Shown: piece by piece, positions 34,443-44,390 of the stretch
Layout: each line of letters starts with the position of its first letter
Position numbering within the stretch: position 1 is the stretch's first letter
Source: Fontisubflavum oceani
Lineage (GTDB): Bacteria; Pseudomonadota; Alphaproteobacteria; Rhodobacterales; Rhodobacteraceae
Reading direction: 5' to 3'
NCBI RefSeq assembly: GCF_030407165.1
Contig: NZ_CP129111.1
Location: 3,410,001 to 3,474,000 of the forward strand
Length of the DNA: 64,000 bases
Made by a program: the position numbers and the translations under genes
The notes under the pieces: model-generated
Told to the model about the DNA's origin: nothing
The model's database searches: none
Seen by the model: the letters and a program-made list of their open reading frames with translations, nothing else

Positions 34443-36323
34443 TCATTCAATCCTCTCTCTTGCGGCGCGGCCAACACCAATACGCTGAACGATCCAGACG
34501 CCGATCATCACGGTGAACGCCGTGAGGTTGAGAAACAGCCCGGGCACCACCAGTAAGGTAACCGCCAGGAGCAAGCTGGCCCGGCCGATCCATCCCAGCC
34601 TCGCCCCGCCCAGCCAGCCAGTCAGCGCGATGGAAAGCCCAACAATCGCCAGGGCCGAGCGCAGTAGGACAGGCACCAGGTCAAGCAACGCGCTCTGCCC
34701 CAGGAGCTCGGGGTTGGCGACAAAGAGGAAAGGGATGACATAGGCCGGCACGCCAAGTGCGAAGGCGCGCCAGCCGACCGACGAGGATTCCGCCCCTGCG
34801 ATCGGCGCAGCCGCAAAGGCAGCCACGGCCACCGGAGGCGTGATCTGTCCCAGGACCGCATAGTAGAACACAAACAGATGTGCCGAGAGAGGGCTCGCAC
34901 CCAGATCAACAAGAGCCGGAGCCACCAGCGTCGCTTGAATGATGTAGGCCGGCGTCGTGGGCATCCCCATGCCAAAGATGAAGGCGGCCAGCATGGCCAA
35001 GACCAGCGCGACATAGAGATTGCCGTCGGCAAAGGCAACGACCAGGCTGCTGAAGCGGAAACCCAGTCCCGAGATCTGGACGACGCCAACAATTATCCCT
35101 GCCGAGGCACAGGCGATGGCGACTGGAACCGCCGCCCGCGCACCCAACTCAATGCCCTTGAGCAAAACGGTGGGACTCACCCGGGTGGCGCGCCGCAGCA
35201 AGGGCGTCACAAGCGTCGCCACAACACCGTAAAAGGCGCAAAGGCTTGGCGTGTAGCCCATGATCAGGAAGGTCATGATCACAATAAGCGGCAGTAGAAA
35301 GGTCCACCCCGCTTGAAACTCGCGCCAGGTGGCACCCGGAACACTCTTTTCCAACGGCTGGAGCCCGTGCTTGAGCGCTTCCCAGTGCACCGCAACAAAG
35401 AGCGATGCGAAAAACAGCATCGCGGGCAGCGCCGCCGCAGTGATCACCTCTTGGTAACTGATGCCAAGAATTGCGGCCATCAGGAAGGCGGCGGCCCCCA
35501 TAATCGGCGGGGTGATCTGCCCCCCGGTTGATGCGACGGCCTCAACAGCGCCGGCAAAGGTCTTGGGATAGCCCATCTTCTTCATCATCGGGATCGTGAT
35601 AGCGCCGGTCGTTGCCACATTGGCCACAGAACTGCCGGACATCGTGCCCATCAGAGCACTTGCCACGACCGCCATCTTGGCGGGGCCGCCCCGGGTCGCC
35701 CCAGTCGCCGCCTTGGTGACGTTGACAAAGAAGTCGCCCCCGCCGGTGATCTGCAGCAACGCGCCGAAGACCACAAACAGGAAGATGAAGTTTGTCGAAA
35801 CGCCCAGGGCGACGCCAAAAATGCCCTCGAAGCTGAAATACATCTGGTCGACGAACTCGCTGATACTGAGCCCGCTATGCGCCAGCGGTCGCAGGAATTC
35901 CACATGCCTCAGATGCGGGCCGATGAACCCATAGAAAATGAAGATCAGGCAAAGCACGGATATGGCCATGCCAAGCGAGCGCCGGGTCAGTTCCAGCACA
36001 ACCGCGATGGTGCCAAAGGCTACAAACAGCTCGATCGGGCTGGCCTGCTGCGTCCAGGGCGGACGGACCACAATCGAGGCGTGGAAGATGATCATATAGC
36101 CGACGCAGATGATCGACAGGGCAATGAGCACGGCGTCAATGCCATTCCGCCGCCAGCCGCCCGAAAGGCGATAGACCAGAAACCCGATCACGAGCGCAAA
36201 GAGCAGATGCGTACCCCGCACCACCAGATCGGGAAACAGGGTGAAAGGGGACGCCACGATGAGGTGAAACACGCCCATCGACACAGCCAGAATGGCAATG
36301 GCTTTATCCACATTGATCGGCAT
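34443..36323 (-). CDS. TRAP transporter permease, fused small and large subunits (4TM/12TM)
   Basis: This inner membrane protein of 626 residues has about 16-18 helices. It fuses the small (4-helix) and large (12-helix, DctM-like) TRAP subunits, the form that works with TAXI binding proteins. Marks are GATRGGPAKMAVVASALMGT, MSGSSVANVATTGAITIPMM, ASTGGQITPPIMGAAAFLM and FGMGMPTTPAYIIQATLVAP. I start it at ATG 36323; the upstream open frame is proline/arginine-rich and not family-like. Substrate unknown; the family takes up organic acids driven by sodium or proton gradients. Confidence 0.88.
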   Translation of the reverse strand: MPINVDKAIAILAVSMGVFHLIVASPFTLFPDLVVRGTHLLFALVIGFLVYRLSGGWRRNGIDAVLIALSIICVGYMIIFHASIVVRPPWTQQASPIELFVAFGTIAVVLELTRRSLGMAISVLCLIFIFYGFIGPHLRHVEFLRPLAHSGLSISEFVDQMYFSFEGIFGVALGVSTNFIFLFVVFGALLQITGGGDFFVNVTKAATGATRGGPAKMAVVASALMGTMSGSSVANVATTGAITIPMMKKMGYPKTFAGAVEAVASTGGQITPPIMGAAAFLMAAILGISYQEVITAAALPAMLFFASLFVAVHWEALKHGLQPLEKSVPGATWREFQAGWTFLLPLIVIMTFLIMGYTPSLCAFYGVVATLVTPLLRRATRVSPTVLLKGIELGARAAVPVAIACASAGIIVGVVQISGLGFRFSSLVVAFADGNLYVALVLAMLAAFIFGMGMPTTPAYIIQATLVAPALVDLGASPLSAHLFVFYYAVLGQITPPVAVAAFAAAPIAGAESSSVGWRAFALGVPAYVIPFLFVANPELLGQSALLDLVPVLLRSALAIVGLSIALTGWLGGARLGWIGRASLLLAVTLLVVPGLFLNLTAFTVMIGVWIVQRIGVGRAARERIE

Positions 36324-36462
36324 GAGGGCGTTGTCTTTCGCTTGTAACTGGGGGGCGCGACGAGCCGAGCTTGCATCGCGGTGTGGCAACGGAGATCGGG
36401 CGTGCCGTCTCCGAAAAGCCGCGCGCGGGGACACGCGCGGCTTGGTGTCATCGGATCCGCCG

Positions 36463-37476
36463 TTAGTTCAGGCGCGGGTCGTCTGTTGGGATGCCCTGTT
36501 CCGCGTAGAAGCGCGCTGCGCCAGGATGCAACGGCACCAACATGCCGCGACCGGCCGTCTCGGTTTCGATGAACTGCAGCAGGGCATGGGTCTGCTGAAA
36601 CCGTTCCAGGTTGTTCCAGATCGCAGACGTCACCCGATAGGCCGTCTCGTCCGGCATCTCGTCCGTGGCGAAGAGGAAAGTATTGGTCCCAACCGAGATG
36701 GCCGGTTCAGCTTGCCCCTGGTAGAGGCCCACAGGCAGGGTGACCTGCTCAAACCCGCTGCCATATTGAGCAAGATACGCCTCCACCCGGTCTTCATCGA
36801 GGGACAGAACCCGGATCGGGCGTGCCGTCTCGGTCGCAAGCACCGTGGAATGTGGATAGAGCGCCACCCACATCACCGCATCGAGCTGTCCGTCGCGCAG
36901 CGCGCTTTGCGACTCGCTCCAGCTCAGGTGGTGGACCTGGCCGCCATCGACCTCCAAGTCTTCGATGGTCATGTCATAAACCGCGAGCAGATTGTTGAAG
37001 GCGTTCCAGGAAGTCTGACCAGGCTGGCCCGCACTGATCTGGCGTCCGACAAGATCCTCGACCGACTGGATGTCGGAGTCGGCGTCCACCCAAATCTGGA
37101 TTGCGCTCGGAAAGAAGGTCATCAGCCCGCGCACGTTTTGGATCGGGGCCTCTGGCGTCGCCGGATCGCGACCCGCCCAGGCGTCGGAGGCATTGCTTGC
37201 CGAGGTCAGGCCCAAATCGGCATCGCCCGCGCCAACGCGGAGAAGGTTGGGGCCAGAGCCGCCGGGCTGCACCCCGACGATGCTGTCCGGGAATTCCTCG
37301 CGGAGCAGGTCGCCAAGACCCGTGGCCACAACGTTGAACGTGCCGCCGCTTGGTCCGCCACCAATGTTGAGAAAAGCCGGATCCTCGGCCTGGGCAGTGG
37401 TCGGCCCAAGCATCCATGCCGTCGTCAGTGCAACGGCTGCGGTCAAAACGCCGCGTCGGCCAAAGTGTCTTGTCAT
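36463..37476 (-). CDS. TAXI-family TRAP transporter solute-binding protein
   Basis: This 337-residue secreted receptor has a signal peptide with RRGVLTAAVALTTAWMLG and TAQAED cleavage. The mature start is FLNIGGGPSGGTFNVVATGL, then GSGPNLLRVGAGDADLGLTS, both typical of the TAXI (TRAP-associated extracytoplasmic immunogenic) family. It hands its ligand to the fused permease downstream. GGGAGG precedes ATG 37476, which rules out the longer upstream frame. Confidence 0.88.
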   Translation of the reverse strand: MTRHFGRRGVLTAAVALTTAWMLGPTTAQAEDPAFLNIGGGPSGGTFNVVATGLGDLLREEFPDSIVGVQPGGSGPNLLRVGAGDADLGLTSASNASDAWAGRDPATPEAPIQNVRGLMTFFPSAIQIWVDADSDIQSVEDLVGRQISAGQPGQTSWNAFNNLLAVYDMTIEDLEVDGGQVHHLSWSESQSALRDGQLDAVMWVALYPHSTVLATETARPIRVLSLDEDRVEAYLAQYGSGFEQVTLPVGLYQGQAEPAISVGTNTFLFATDEMPDETAYRVTSAIWNNLERFQQTHALLQFIETETAGRGMLVPLHPGAARFYAEQGIPTDDPRLN

Positions 37477-37607
37477 TGTCGCCTCCCTTGAGATGGTCAG
37501 GAAAGTAGCAGGCGAATTGCGCAACAACTCAACGAGTTTCATGCGAAGTTCGGATAAAATTGAGCCCTTCATAGATTTTCCATATAAGTGAATAGCCCGA
37601 GACGGCT

Positions 37608-38534
37608 CTAGGGCCCCGGCCCGCGCTCCCAATAGGGCCGTAGGGCGGCTTTCATATACTCGACGAATCTTTGCGCCGCCGGAGGCAGGGACCGCCCCTT
37701 ACGTGTAATCAGGCCCAGCTCCCGAAATTTGGGCGGATCGATCAGAATGCGAAAGGCGATATCGCGATCCCGTGGGTCGACCGACATTTGCGGCAACGCC
37801 GAAATCCCCTGGTTTGCCTTCAACAGGGACAGAACCGTGGCAATGTTCGACACCTCGACCCAGGGAACCGAGATGTTCTCGGGCACCGGGTCAAGGGAAT
37901 CCAGGATCGGCCGGATGCCGGTGTCGGATGCGAATGAGATAAACGGGTACGCCGCCAACTCCTGCCAACGGACGGGCCCTTGTTCGGATGCCATCGGGTG
38001 GGATCGGTGCATCGCAACACCAAACGGGTCGCGTATGATCGGTTCGAACTCCAGCCCCATGACCTGATCCGTGCGCCCGGCGACACCGATATCGACCTCG
38101 CCATTGGCCACCTTTTCACAGATTCCGAACGAGTTATCATCGCGCAATGCCAGGCGAATACCGGGAAACGCCTTTGAGTACCCCTTGATCGTTTCAGGCA
38201 GGATCCTCGTTGCGACCGAGGGTAAAACGGCCACCGCGACATGGCCCGATTGCCCTTCGACAATCGACTGGACGCCGGACAGTGTGGTGTCCATATCGTT
38301 CAGGACGCGTTCCATCGCCGGCAGGAAAGATCGGCTCGCCGCCGCAAGACGCAGCGTCTTGGTCGAGCGATCGAAGAGTGTGAGTCCCAGCGTTTGCTCC
38401 AACTGCTGGATCGCAGCGGTGACCGAAGGCTGAGACATGCCCAGCGTTTCCGCCGCACGCGTGAACGACCCCTGGCGCGCCACCGCGACGAAAGAGCGCA
38501 GCTGTGTCAGCGTGACCTGTTTCTGTTTTGCCAT
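37608..38534 (-). CDS. LysR-family transcription regulator of the TAXI-TRAP unit
   Basis: This regulator has 308 residues. The N-terminal winged helix is VTLTQLRSFVAVARQGSFTR to SQPSVTAAIQQLEQTLGLTL (about residues 7-65); the C-terminal effector domain resembles the periplasmic-binding fold (GHVAVAVLPSVATRILPE). It reads in the same direction as the transporter genes, 131 bases upstream of the TAXI gene, instead of divergently as most LysR genes do. It probably controls them in response to the imported compound. Confidence 0.87.
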   Translation of the reverse strand: MAKQKQVTLTQLRSFVAVARQGSFTRAAETLGMSQPSVTAAIQQLEQTLGLTLFDRSTKTLRLAAASRSFLPAMERVLNDMDTTLSGVQSIVEGQSGHVAVAVLPSVATRILPETIKGYSKAFPGIRLALRDDNSFGICEKVANGEVDIGVAGRTDQVMGLEFEPIIRDPFGVAMHRSHPMASEQGPVRWQELAAYPFISFASDTGIRPILDSLDPVPENISVPWVEVSNIATVLSLLKANQGISALPQMSVDPRDRDIAFRILIDPPKFRELGLITRKGRSLPPAAQRFVEYMKAALRPYWERGPGP

Positions 38535-38843
38535 GCGGCCAGTTTTATCGCCCCGTCCTGCGGAGTAAAGCAAGCACCGATCAGGCCGCGTCGGGTTTGT
38601 TCGCCAACAGGTGCCCGCAACCGAAAGGCGCAGTTCCCGCAGAGCAGACCGCCACCAAAGACTGTTCCAGCATGTCCTCCCGCGCGCTCATATCGGCCGT
38701 CTCCCAAGTTGGGCACTCACGGCTTCTTTCAATATGGACTGTCGCGAGAGAGAGTTTTAGGCCGCAAATGCGGGGCGGCGTCCAAGCCGGTCATTGACCC
38801 ATCTACGATGGTCTTGCGTGAACTGCACTCGAAAGCAAAGGGA
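38535..38843. other. Non-coding stretch between lysR and the integrase fragment
   Basis: I see no family-like gene. A 36-residue open frame with a GGGAG ribosome site (38581-38691, minus strand) upstream of lysR is the only candidate and has no recognised signature. Confidence 0.4.
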
Positions 38844-39161
38844 TCAAAGGGGTTGCGTGATCACGTCTATCTCAAAGCGCACTGGCTTCTGAGTCTTGCT
38901 TTGCAGGCCAGAGACGCGTTCCTTGATCTGACCCGACACCATCACGTCGACCACTTTCATCTTCACCAGCTCACAGCCGCGCAACTTGCTGTCGATTGCC
39001 ATATTGAGAAGAGCAAGGTTGCGATGGTTCTTGGCCAATTCGAGTCGCACCCGGGTTGACCAGACGTGCTTTGGTTTCACTGGTCGCTTCTGACCAATGA
39101 TGCGGCCCTTGTTCCCGGAGAGGCGTAGGGCACGTATGGCAGGTAAGTTTGGTGTTTCCAT
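38844..39161 (-). pseudogene. Truncated tyrosine-type recombinase/integrase
   Basis: The 105-residue frame resembles the N-terminal part of short integrases common in alphaproteobacteria: KPKHVWSTRVRLELAKNHRN, LLNMAIDSKLRGCELVKMKV and LQSKTQKPVRFEI. The arginine in SKLRGCEL corresponds to the first catalytic arginine. The sequence stops right after RFEI, so the HxxR and tyrosine boxes are lost and it cannot recombine DNA. A ribosome site GGAGGATCAGTC precedes the ATG. It supports the idea that this region is an old mobile island. Confidence 0.72.
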
Positions 39162-39575
39162 GACTGATCCTCCGATCTGCCATGCCCTTCCAAAACAACA
39201 ACCCGACATTGGCCAAAGCACCACGTCATGAGACAGCGCACCGCATCCGGCGATGGTTTTAGGTGGAGCCCTCAGCGCTTCTTCTCAAGGGCCGATCGAG
39301 CCTTGAGGTGAATGTAGGACAGCTGCAGCAAAGGCATGAGGAGAGCCGCGGGTGGGCGGCCAAGCTACGTCAGGCTTCTGGAGCACAAGCTCGCGCTTGA
39401 TAACCCCGGCATGGTCACCGCTTGTGTAAGAAACTGCATAACCCAAAATGGCCGGTAGACCATTTGACTATTGGCGAAGCCCAGCTAATTCCTAAAGAGA
39501 GTTTTGTGCGGGGGACCTGCGATGCGGCCCTGGTTTGGCGACTTTCGCAGCCATTTTATACCGAATGGCTTTGGG
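39162..39575. other. Intergenic region upstream of the porin gene
   Basis: No credible gene. A 40-residue frame at 39336-39458 lacks family signature. The region should hold the promoter of the porin-hydrolase pair; I could not pick convincing -35/-10 boxes. Confidence 0.4.
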
Positions 39576-41024
39576 ATGCGAATCTGGCTGACAATTGGGG
39601 CCACAGCAGCGTTCGCCGCCTCGGTCGCCGTTTTGCCAACGATGGGGGCCGCGCAATCGAGAGACGACCCCTTTTTGCTTTATGATGAAAACGGCACGAC
39701 CATTCGTGCAACGCTGCAATTCGGCGCAAATCTGGTCAGCGAAGCCAACCTGTTCTGGAACCTTTCCGATCTCGCCGCGCCCGGCTCGGGTTACGATCCC
39801 GATGCGACCTGGCTGGAGCTCTACGTCACCCCCGGGCTGACGTTCGAAACAGCGCTGAACGGCGGGGCCTCGGTCTACGGTCGCGTGTCCGCCGTGGGCT
39901 CATTCACCTTTGGGACGGATGCCTTTGACACGGGCGACACCGGACGCTGGACCCTTGAGGAGGCCAATCTCGGCCTGCGCGTGCCGCTCGGTCAGGATAC
40001 CGAGCTGGATCTTTCCTTCGGCGCGCAACCCCTCCGCCTCGGCACGGGCATGTTGATCTCGGACGGCGCCTCGGACGGTTTCGAACGGGGTGCGCTGAAA
40101 TTCGGTCCCCGTAGCGCATGGGAAATGACCGCAATCGCGGAACTGACCTACAACAACTTCGCGGGCACGCTGTTTTACATTGACCCGCGCGAACGCCCAG
40201 CAGTCGATGGTGAGAACGAACTAGCGGGCTTGGATGTCAGGTTCGACGATCCCGCGGGCGGCTATTTCGGCCTGACCTATGTGAGTGTGCTAAACTCCAC
40301 CTCCGCCTATCCGCAGGCTGCGCCCGGTGGCATGGGCCCGCCCACGGTGATCCCCGGTGCCCGCGACGGAACAGACACCATCAGCATCTATGGACGGACA
40401 AACCCCTTCGATGGCGCGTTGGAGAATGTCTTCTTCACCACCGACCTTGCCTATCAATGGAACGATCGCGTGGATCTTGAGGCCTGGGCCGGACGCGTGC
40501 AGGCGGGCTATACCTTTGCCGAAGCGCCCTGGACACCGGTTCTGACCTACTCCTACCAGACCTTCTCAGGCGACGATCCCAACACGCCGGAACTGGAGCG
40601 CTTCGACCCGCTTTACTACAACGGCTCGCCAAGCGCCTGGGCCACCGGATCAAAATCCGCGATGATCTGGATTAACTCCAACGTCCAGTCGCATAACTTG
40701 TCCCTGTCTGTGCGCCCGACAGAGCAAGATACCATCACCCTGCGATACGCCCATGTCCGGGCGAACGAGCTGAACAGCCCGCTGCAATTCGGACAGGCGA
40801 CACGCATCGATATCGGTGGTGCCACCGGCAACGTCGTGACGGGCGTCACCGATGCGCATCTCTCGGATGACCTGTTCATCGAGTACCAGCGCGTGATCAA
40901 TCGAAACGCGTTCTTCTTGGCCGGTTTGAGCGCGTCGAGGCCCGGAGCGGGAATTCGGGATGTGTTTCCAAATGATGACCCAGTTTGGTTAGGAGGCTTC
41001 GTCAATGTCGTTTTCAATTTCTAA
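39576..41024 (+). CDS. Alginate-export-like outer membrane porin
   Basis: This 482-residue outer membrane protein has a signal peptide (MRIWLTIGATAAFAASVAVL, cleavage near GAAQS) and alternating beta-strand sequence throughout, ending in phenylalanine (NVVFNF), the usual barrel C-terminus. Segments such as LSFGAQPLRLGTGMLISDGA and AWEMTAIAELTYNNFAGTLF resemble the alginate-export (AlgE-like) porin family. It shares 20 bases with the following serine hydrolase gene, so the two are cotranscribed. Solute unknown. Confidence 0.7.
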   Translation: MRIWLTIGATAAFAASVAVLPTMGAAQSRDDPFLLYDENGTTIRATLQFGANLVSEANLFWNLSDLAAPGSGYDPDATWLELYVTPGLTFETALNGGASVYGRVSAVGSFTFGTDAFDTGDTGRWTLEEANLGLRVPLGQDTELDLSFGAQPLRLGTGMLISDGASDGFERGALKFGPRSAWEMTAIAELTYNNFAGTLFYIDPRERPAVDGENELAGLDVRFDDPAGGYFGLTYVSVLNSTSAYPQAAPGGMGPPTVIPGARDGTDTISIYGRTNPFDGALENVFFTTDLAYQWNDRVDLEAWAGRVQAGYTFAEAPWTPVLTYSYQTFSGDDPNTPELERFDPLYYNGSPSAWATGSKSAMIWINSNVQSHNLSLSVRPTEQDTITLRYAHVRANELNSPLQFGQATRIDIGGATGNVVTGVTDAHLSDDLFIEYQRVINRNAFFLAGLSASRPGAGIRDVFPNDDPVWLGGFVNVVFNF

Positions 41025-42342
41025 GGTCGCCACCATCTTGGCTTTGGGCGTGGTGGCCGTTTCGGCCCTATCATCCAACGTGCAGGCGCAGGCAACTGGC
41101 TTTCCCACGGCACAGGAGTCGGACCCGACGGTGATGGGATGGATGGAGGGCTTCCCGCCCGCGCCGGATCAACGCATCACCAACCCGGACTCGAACTTCT
41201 TCAGCTTCCCAAGATTGCGGTGGTCCGTGTGCCATCTGCGGGAGTTTTTGCCAACGGAACAGGTCAGTCGCGGCCTCGGCGCGCCTGTTCCGTTCAACTA
41301 CGCGTTGGACGAGACAATCGACGATGTCACCTTCTTGCCGATCCGGGGCGAGGAAGAGATGACCTGGGAAGAGTCGCTCTTTGCGAATTACACCGATGGC
41401 ATCCTGATCTTGCACGAAGGGCGGATCGTATATGAACGCTACTTCGGCTGTCTTGATGAGGCCGGGCAGCACGCAGCGATGTCGATGACGAAATCGTTTT
41501 CGGGTATTCTGGCGGAGATGATGGTGGCCGAAGGCACGCTTGATGACACGGCCCTTGTGCAGGAAATCATTCCCGAACTGGAGGCCAGCGCGTTTGGGTC
41601 GGCCACGGTCCGCCAAGTCATGGATATGACGACGGCGTTCGAATTCAGCGAGGATTACGGCGATCCGGACGCGGCCATCTGGGTCTATAATGCTGCCGCC
41701 AGCCCGTTCCCGAAACCCGCCGATTATGACGGTCCCGAAGGGTATTTCGAGTATCTTCAGACCGTTGGACCTGACCCGGATGGCATCCAACACGGCGATG
41801 AGTTCCATTACCGCACGCCGAATTCCGACGTGCTGGGTTGGATCATTTCGCGGGTGTCGGGCCAGGAAGTTACGGAATTGTTGTCGGACCGGATTTGGAG
41901 CCGGATGGGTGCCGAGCAGGACGCTTATATGACGGTCGATGGGGTGGGCACGCCCTTTGCCGGCGGTGGTCTCAGTGCGGGCCTACGGGACCTGGGGCGA
42001 TTTGGTCAGATCATGCTCAACGACGGAGAATGGCAGGGCGAACAGCTTATCCCGGCCGCTGCCATTGAGAGTGTCGTGGGCGGTGGCAACCTCGATGACT
42101 TTGCCGCAGCGGGCTACGCCGATCTTGCCGGTGGCAGTTATCGCGGTCAATTCTGGATCTTCAACAACGACCACGGTGCCTACGCGGCGCGCGGGGTTCA
42201 TGGCCAGACAATCTATATCGACCCGACGGCCGATATGGTGATCGTCCGCTTCTCCTCGTTCCCGATCGCCTTTAACAGCCGTATCGACCCCACATCGCTG
42301 CCGGCCTACCAGGCGGTGGCCGAGCATCTGATGGCGCAATGA
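41005..42342 (+). CDS. Secreted serine hydrolase (beta-lactamase/DD-peptidase-like)
   Basis: This 445-residue protein has a signal peptide (ILALGVVAVSALSSNVQAQA) and a class C beta-lactamase-type domain. The nucleophile motif is SMTK (Ser160, Lys163) in HAAMSMTKSFSG; the third motif is HGQT in GVHGQTIYIDP. In between, FHYRTPNSDVLGWII fills the YxN region. Relatives include 6-aminohexanoate-dimer hydrolase (NylB-like) and esterases, and the WGxxGxx pattern after YRTPNSD fits that branch better than true beta-lactamases. The partner porin suggests uptake of an ester or amide cleaved in the periplasm. Confidence 0.75.
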   Translation: MSFSISKVATILALGVVAVSALSSNVQAQATGFPTAQESDPTVMGWMEGFPPAPDQRITNPDSNFFSFPRLRWSVCHLREFLPTEQVSRGLGAPVPFNYALDETIDDVTFLPIRGEEEMTWEESLFANYTDGILILHEGRIVYERYFGCLDEAGQHAAMSMTKSFSGILAEMMVAEGTLDDTALVQEIIPELEASAFGSATVRQVMDMTTAFEFSEDYGDPDAAIWVYNAAASPFPKPADYDGPEGYFEYLQTVGPDPDGIQHGDEFHYRTPNSDVLGWIISRVSGQEVTELLSDRIWSRMGAEQDAYMTVDGVGTPFAGGGLSAGLRDLGRFGQIMLNDGEWQGEQLIPAAAIESVVGGGNLDDFAAAGYADLAGGSYRGQFWIFNNDHGAYAARGVHGQTIYIDPTADMVIVRFSSFPIAFNSRIDPTSLPAYQAVAEHLMAQ

Positions 42343-42530
42343 AGCGTGTTCACAAGCTCCTCCTCGTGCTTACGATTTCGCTTGTCTTGGGGGGCCTGTT
42401 GGGCGCCCCAACCCTGGCTCAAGACGAGATGCTCCCATCCGAAGCGGAGGCAGACACAGGCCCTCAGGAGCTTCTTCTGCGACCAGACATACCGATTGAC
42501 GAACTGGCCTATCGCTTGGTTCCCCTAAGA
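42339..42530 (+). pseudogene. Cut-off N-terminus of a secreted/membrane protein, mechanosensitive-channel-like
   Basis: The frame begins with ATGA overlap to the hydrolase gene and codes for a signal peptide (HKLLLVLTISLVLGGLLGAP, LAQ cleavage). It is followed by LRPDIPIDELAYRLVPL, which resembles the short conserved stretch (DELxxRLxPL) before the membrane part of MscS-type channels in Rhodobacteraceae. After about base 42530 the frame continues only as antisense of the next, convergent gene. The rest of the channel gene is missing, so this marks a deletion or rearrangement junction. The family assignment is tentative. Confidence 0.5.
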
Positions 42531-42533
42531 CGC

Positions 42534-44209
42534 CTAGCGCAGATCGTTGGAACACCCGGCCTGAAATCCGTTGTCGCAATGGGCGATCAGTCGCCTGGTA
42601 TCGGCCTCTGTCCATCCGGCGGGGTTGGTCACCTGCACCCATGGGCCAATGTAGTCGGCGGCGTAATAGGCATGCCCATGTCCGGGTGGGGAGCCAAAGG
42701 ACAACGCCATGTCGAGCGCCAGTTGAAACTGTGTAACAATAGGCATGAAGATGAAATGCTCCGACATATCCGCAGCGGGCGGGTCGCGCATCCAGGGTGG
42801 CGCGCGCCAGAGCGAAGCCGGTTCGTAGAACACAATGGGATCGCTCGAATACTGGAGGAAAACGATCCGCATATCGCCCCAAACGGCATCGCTTTCCGAG
42901 GCATCCGCAACATGCGAGGCGTATCTGATCAGCGAGCCATCTCCGATCTCGGGCAGCACCCAAGGACTGCCCGGATTGCGTTGGCTCTGCACATAGGTCC
43001 AGAAGGCCGAGGGAAAGGGCGGACCCGCCCAGAACGCGCCGTCGATGGGATCATCCAACAAGCGGAAAAGATTGGTGGCATGCATCGACGACCAGGCCCC
43101 GAGGCTCAACCCATGCACGTATAAGCGAGGACGTTCCTCAGGCGGCAAAGTTTGCCAATGGCCGTGGACCACGTCCTGAAGGGCGGTGGCCTGCTCAAGG
43201 CCAGTATTGGTTTCGAGGATCAGGGCCAGCGGCGATTGCAGGTAGGAATACTGCACCGCAACCGTGGCGATATCGCCATTGTGCATATACTCCACGGGGT
43301 CATGCGCGCCGGGATCCATCCAACCTGTGCCCGTTGGGCTGGCGACGACCAGCACTTCGCGCTCAAACGCACCGAGCCGCAGCAGTTCTGCAAGCGCCAG
43401 CTCCGCCCTCTCCTGCGGTGTCGCGCCATTGGCACGTCCGACATAAACCCGGATCGGGTCGAGCGCATCGCGGCCCGAGAAGGCCGAGATTGCCGCTGCG
43501 TCGGGCCCGGACAGGATGAAATCGCGCCCTGGCGCCCCGATGGCGGTCCAGTCGATCAGCGAGGCGGCACTTCCCACCATGCGCGCATCGGTCGGACGCG
43601 GCGGCGCCTGATCAAACAGCGCTTGCGCCGCCTCATAACTTTCATCAAGGCCGGTCACGACGCCGTCAAGAATGCCGTCCCGGGTGACGAGAAAGAGCAG
43701 CACCACCACCGTCACAAAGCCTAGCACATTCGCCCGCCGGGGCGGCATAACGCGGTAGAACCACGCCCGCACAAGTCGAAACAGCGAGGCGACAATCCGC
43801 CCCACAGCGTAGGCCACGGCAAATGTCGCAATCGCCACCACCATGATGCGCATTAGATGCAAGCCATCCGCAGGTGCGACGCCCATCTTGCTGCGCAAGT
43901 CGTTCTGCCATGTCAGGCTGGAGCCAAGGACCCAAGCAAAGGTCCCCAGGATCGCCAAAGCAAGGATCAGGGTCACGACCCTCGACACCCGGCCGGAAAG
44001 CCGGGGAGGTCTGCCGCCCGCCAAAGCAGTCCGGCAATCTGACCCAAGAGATATCCGAGCGCTGTCACTAGGCCGCCTAAGATGCCCTGCGTCTCGGGAC
44101 CGCGGGGAATGAGCGAGGGCGTCAGCGACGCGGCAAAGAAGACAAGCCCCAGCATGAGGCATGGGACAGAGATAGGCCCAATCAGCCGGGCCACGAAACG
44201 ACGGGTCAT
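42534..44209 (-). CDS. Membrane alpha/beta hydrolase (Abhydrolase_9 type), with one frameshift
   Basis: The repaired protein has about 558 residues: several N-terminal membrane helices (MLGLVFFAASLTPSLIPRGP, TALGYLLGQIAGLLW, VVTLILALAILGTFAWVLGS) and a large C-terminal hydrolase domain with nucleophile elbow HGLSLGAW and an SPTGTGWMDP motif. The N-terminal 60 residues and the rest are in different frames; one G is missing in the run at 44003-44006 (plus strand), and repair gives DLPRLSGRV. AGGGAG precedes ATG 44209. The C-terminal end (CDNGFQAGCSNDLR) abuts the cut MscS-like gene and may be altered by the same rearrangement. Substrate unknown. Confidence 0.75.
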
Positions 44210-44390
44210 GCAATCTCCCTTCGTGGCCCATCGGCTCCGCCGCCGATGCGTCCTTGCCAAAGCTCTGCAATCACATACGATCTTTCACCGGCCATGATTT
44301 TCATCCCGAAAGCTGGAACGGCGCATCTTCGAATTCCGATGCACCTTGCTATAGTCGCACCACGGACCAAGCCGAAAGCGAGAGCCGATC

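Noticed and set aside
38581..38691. 36-residue frame with a GGGAG site upstream of lysR
   Set aside because: Too short and unrecognised; could be chance. Left as a remark.
39336..39458. 40-residue frame upstream of the porin gene
   Set aside because: No family similarity and no clear ribosome site.
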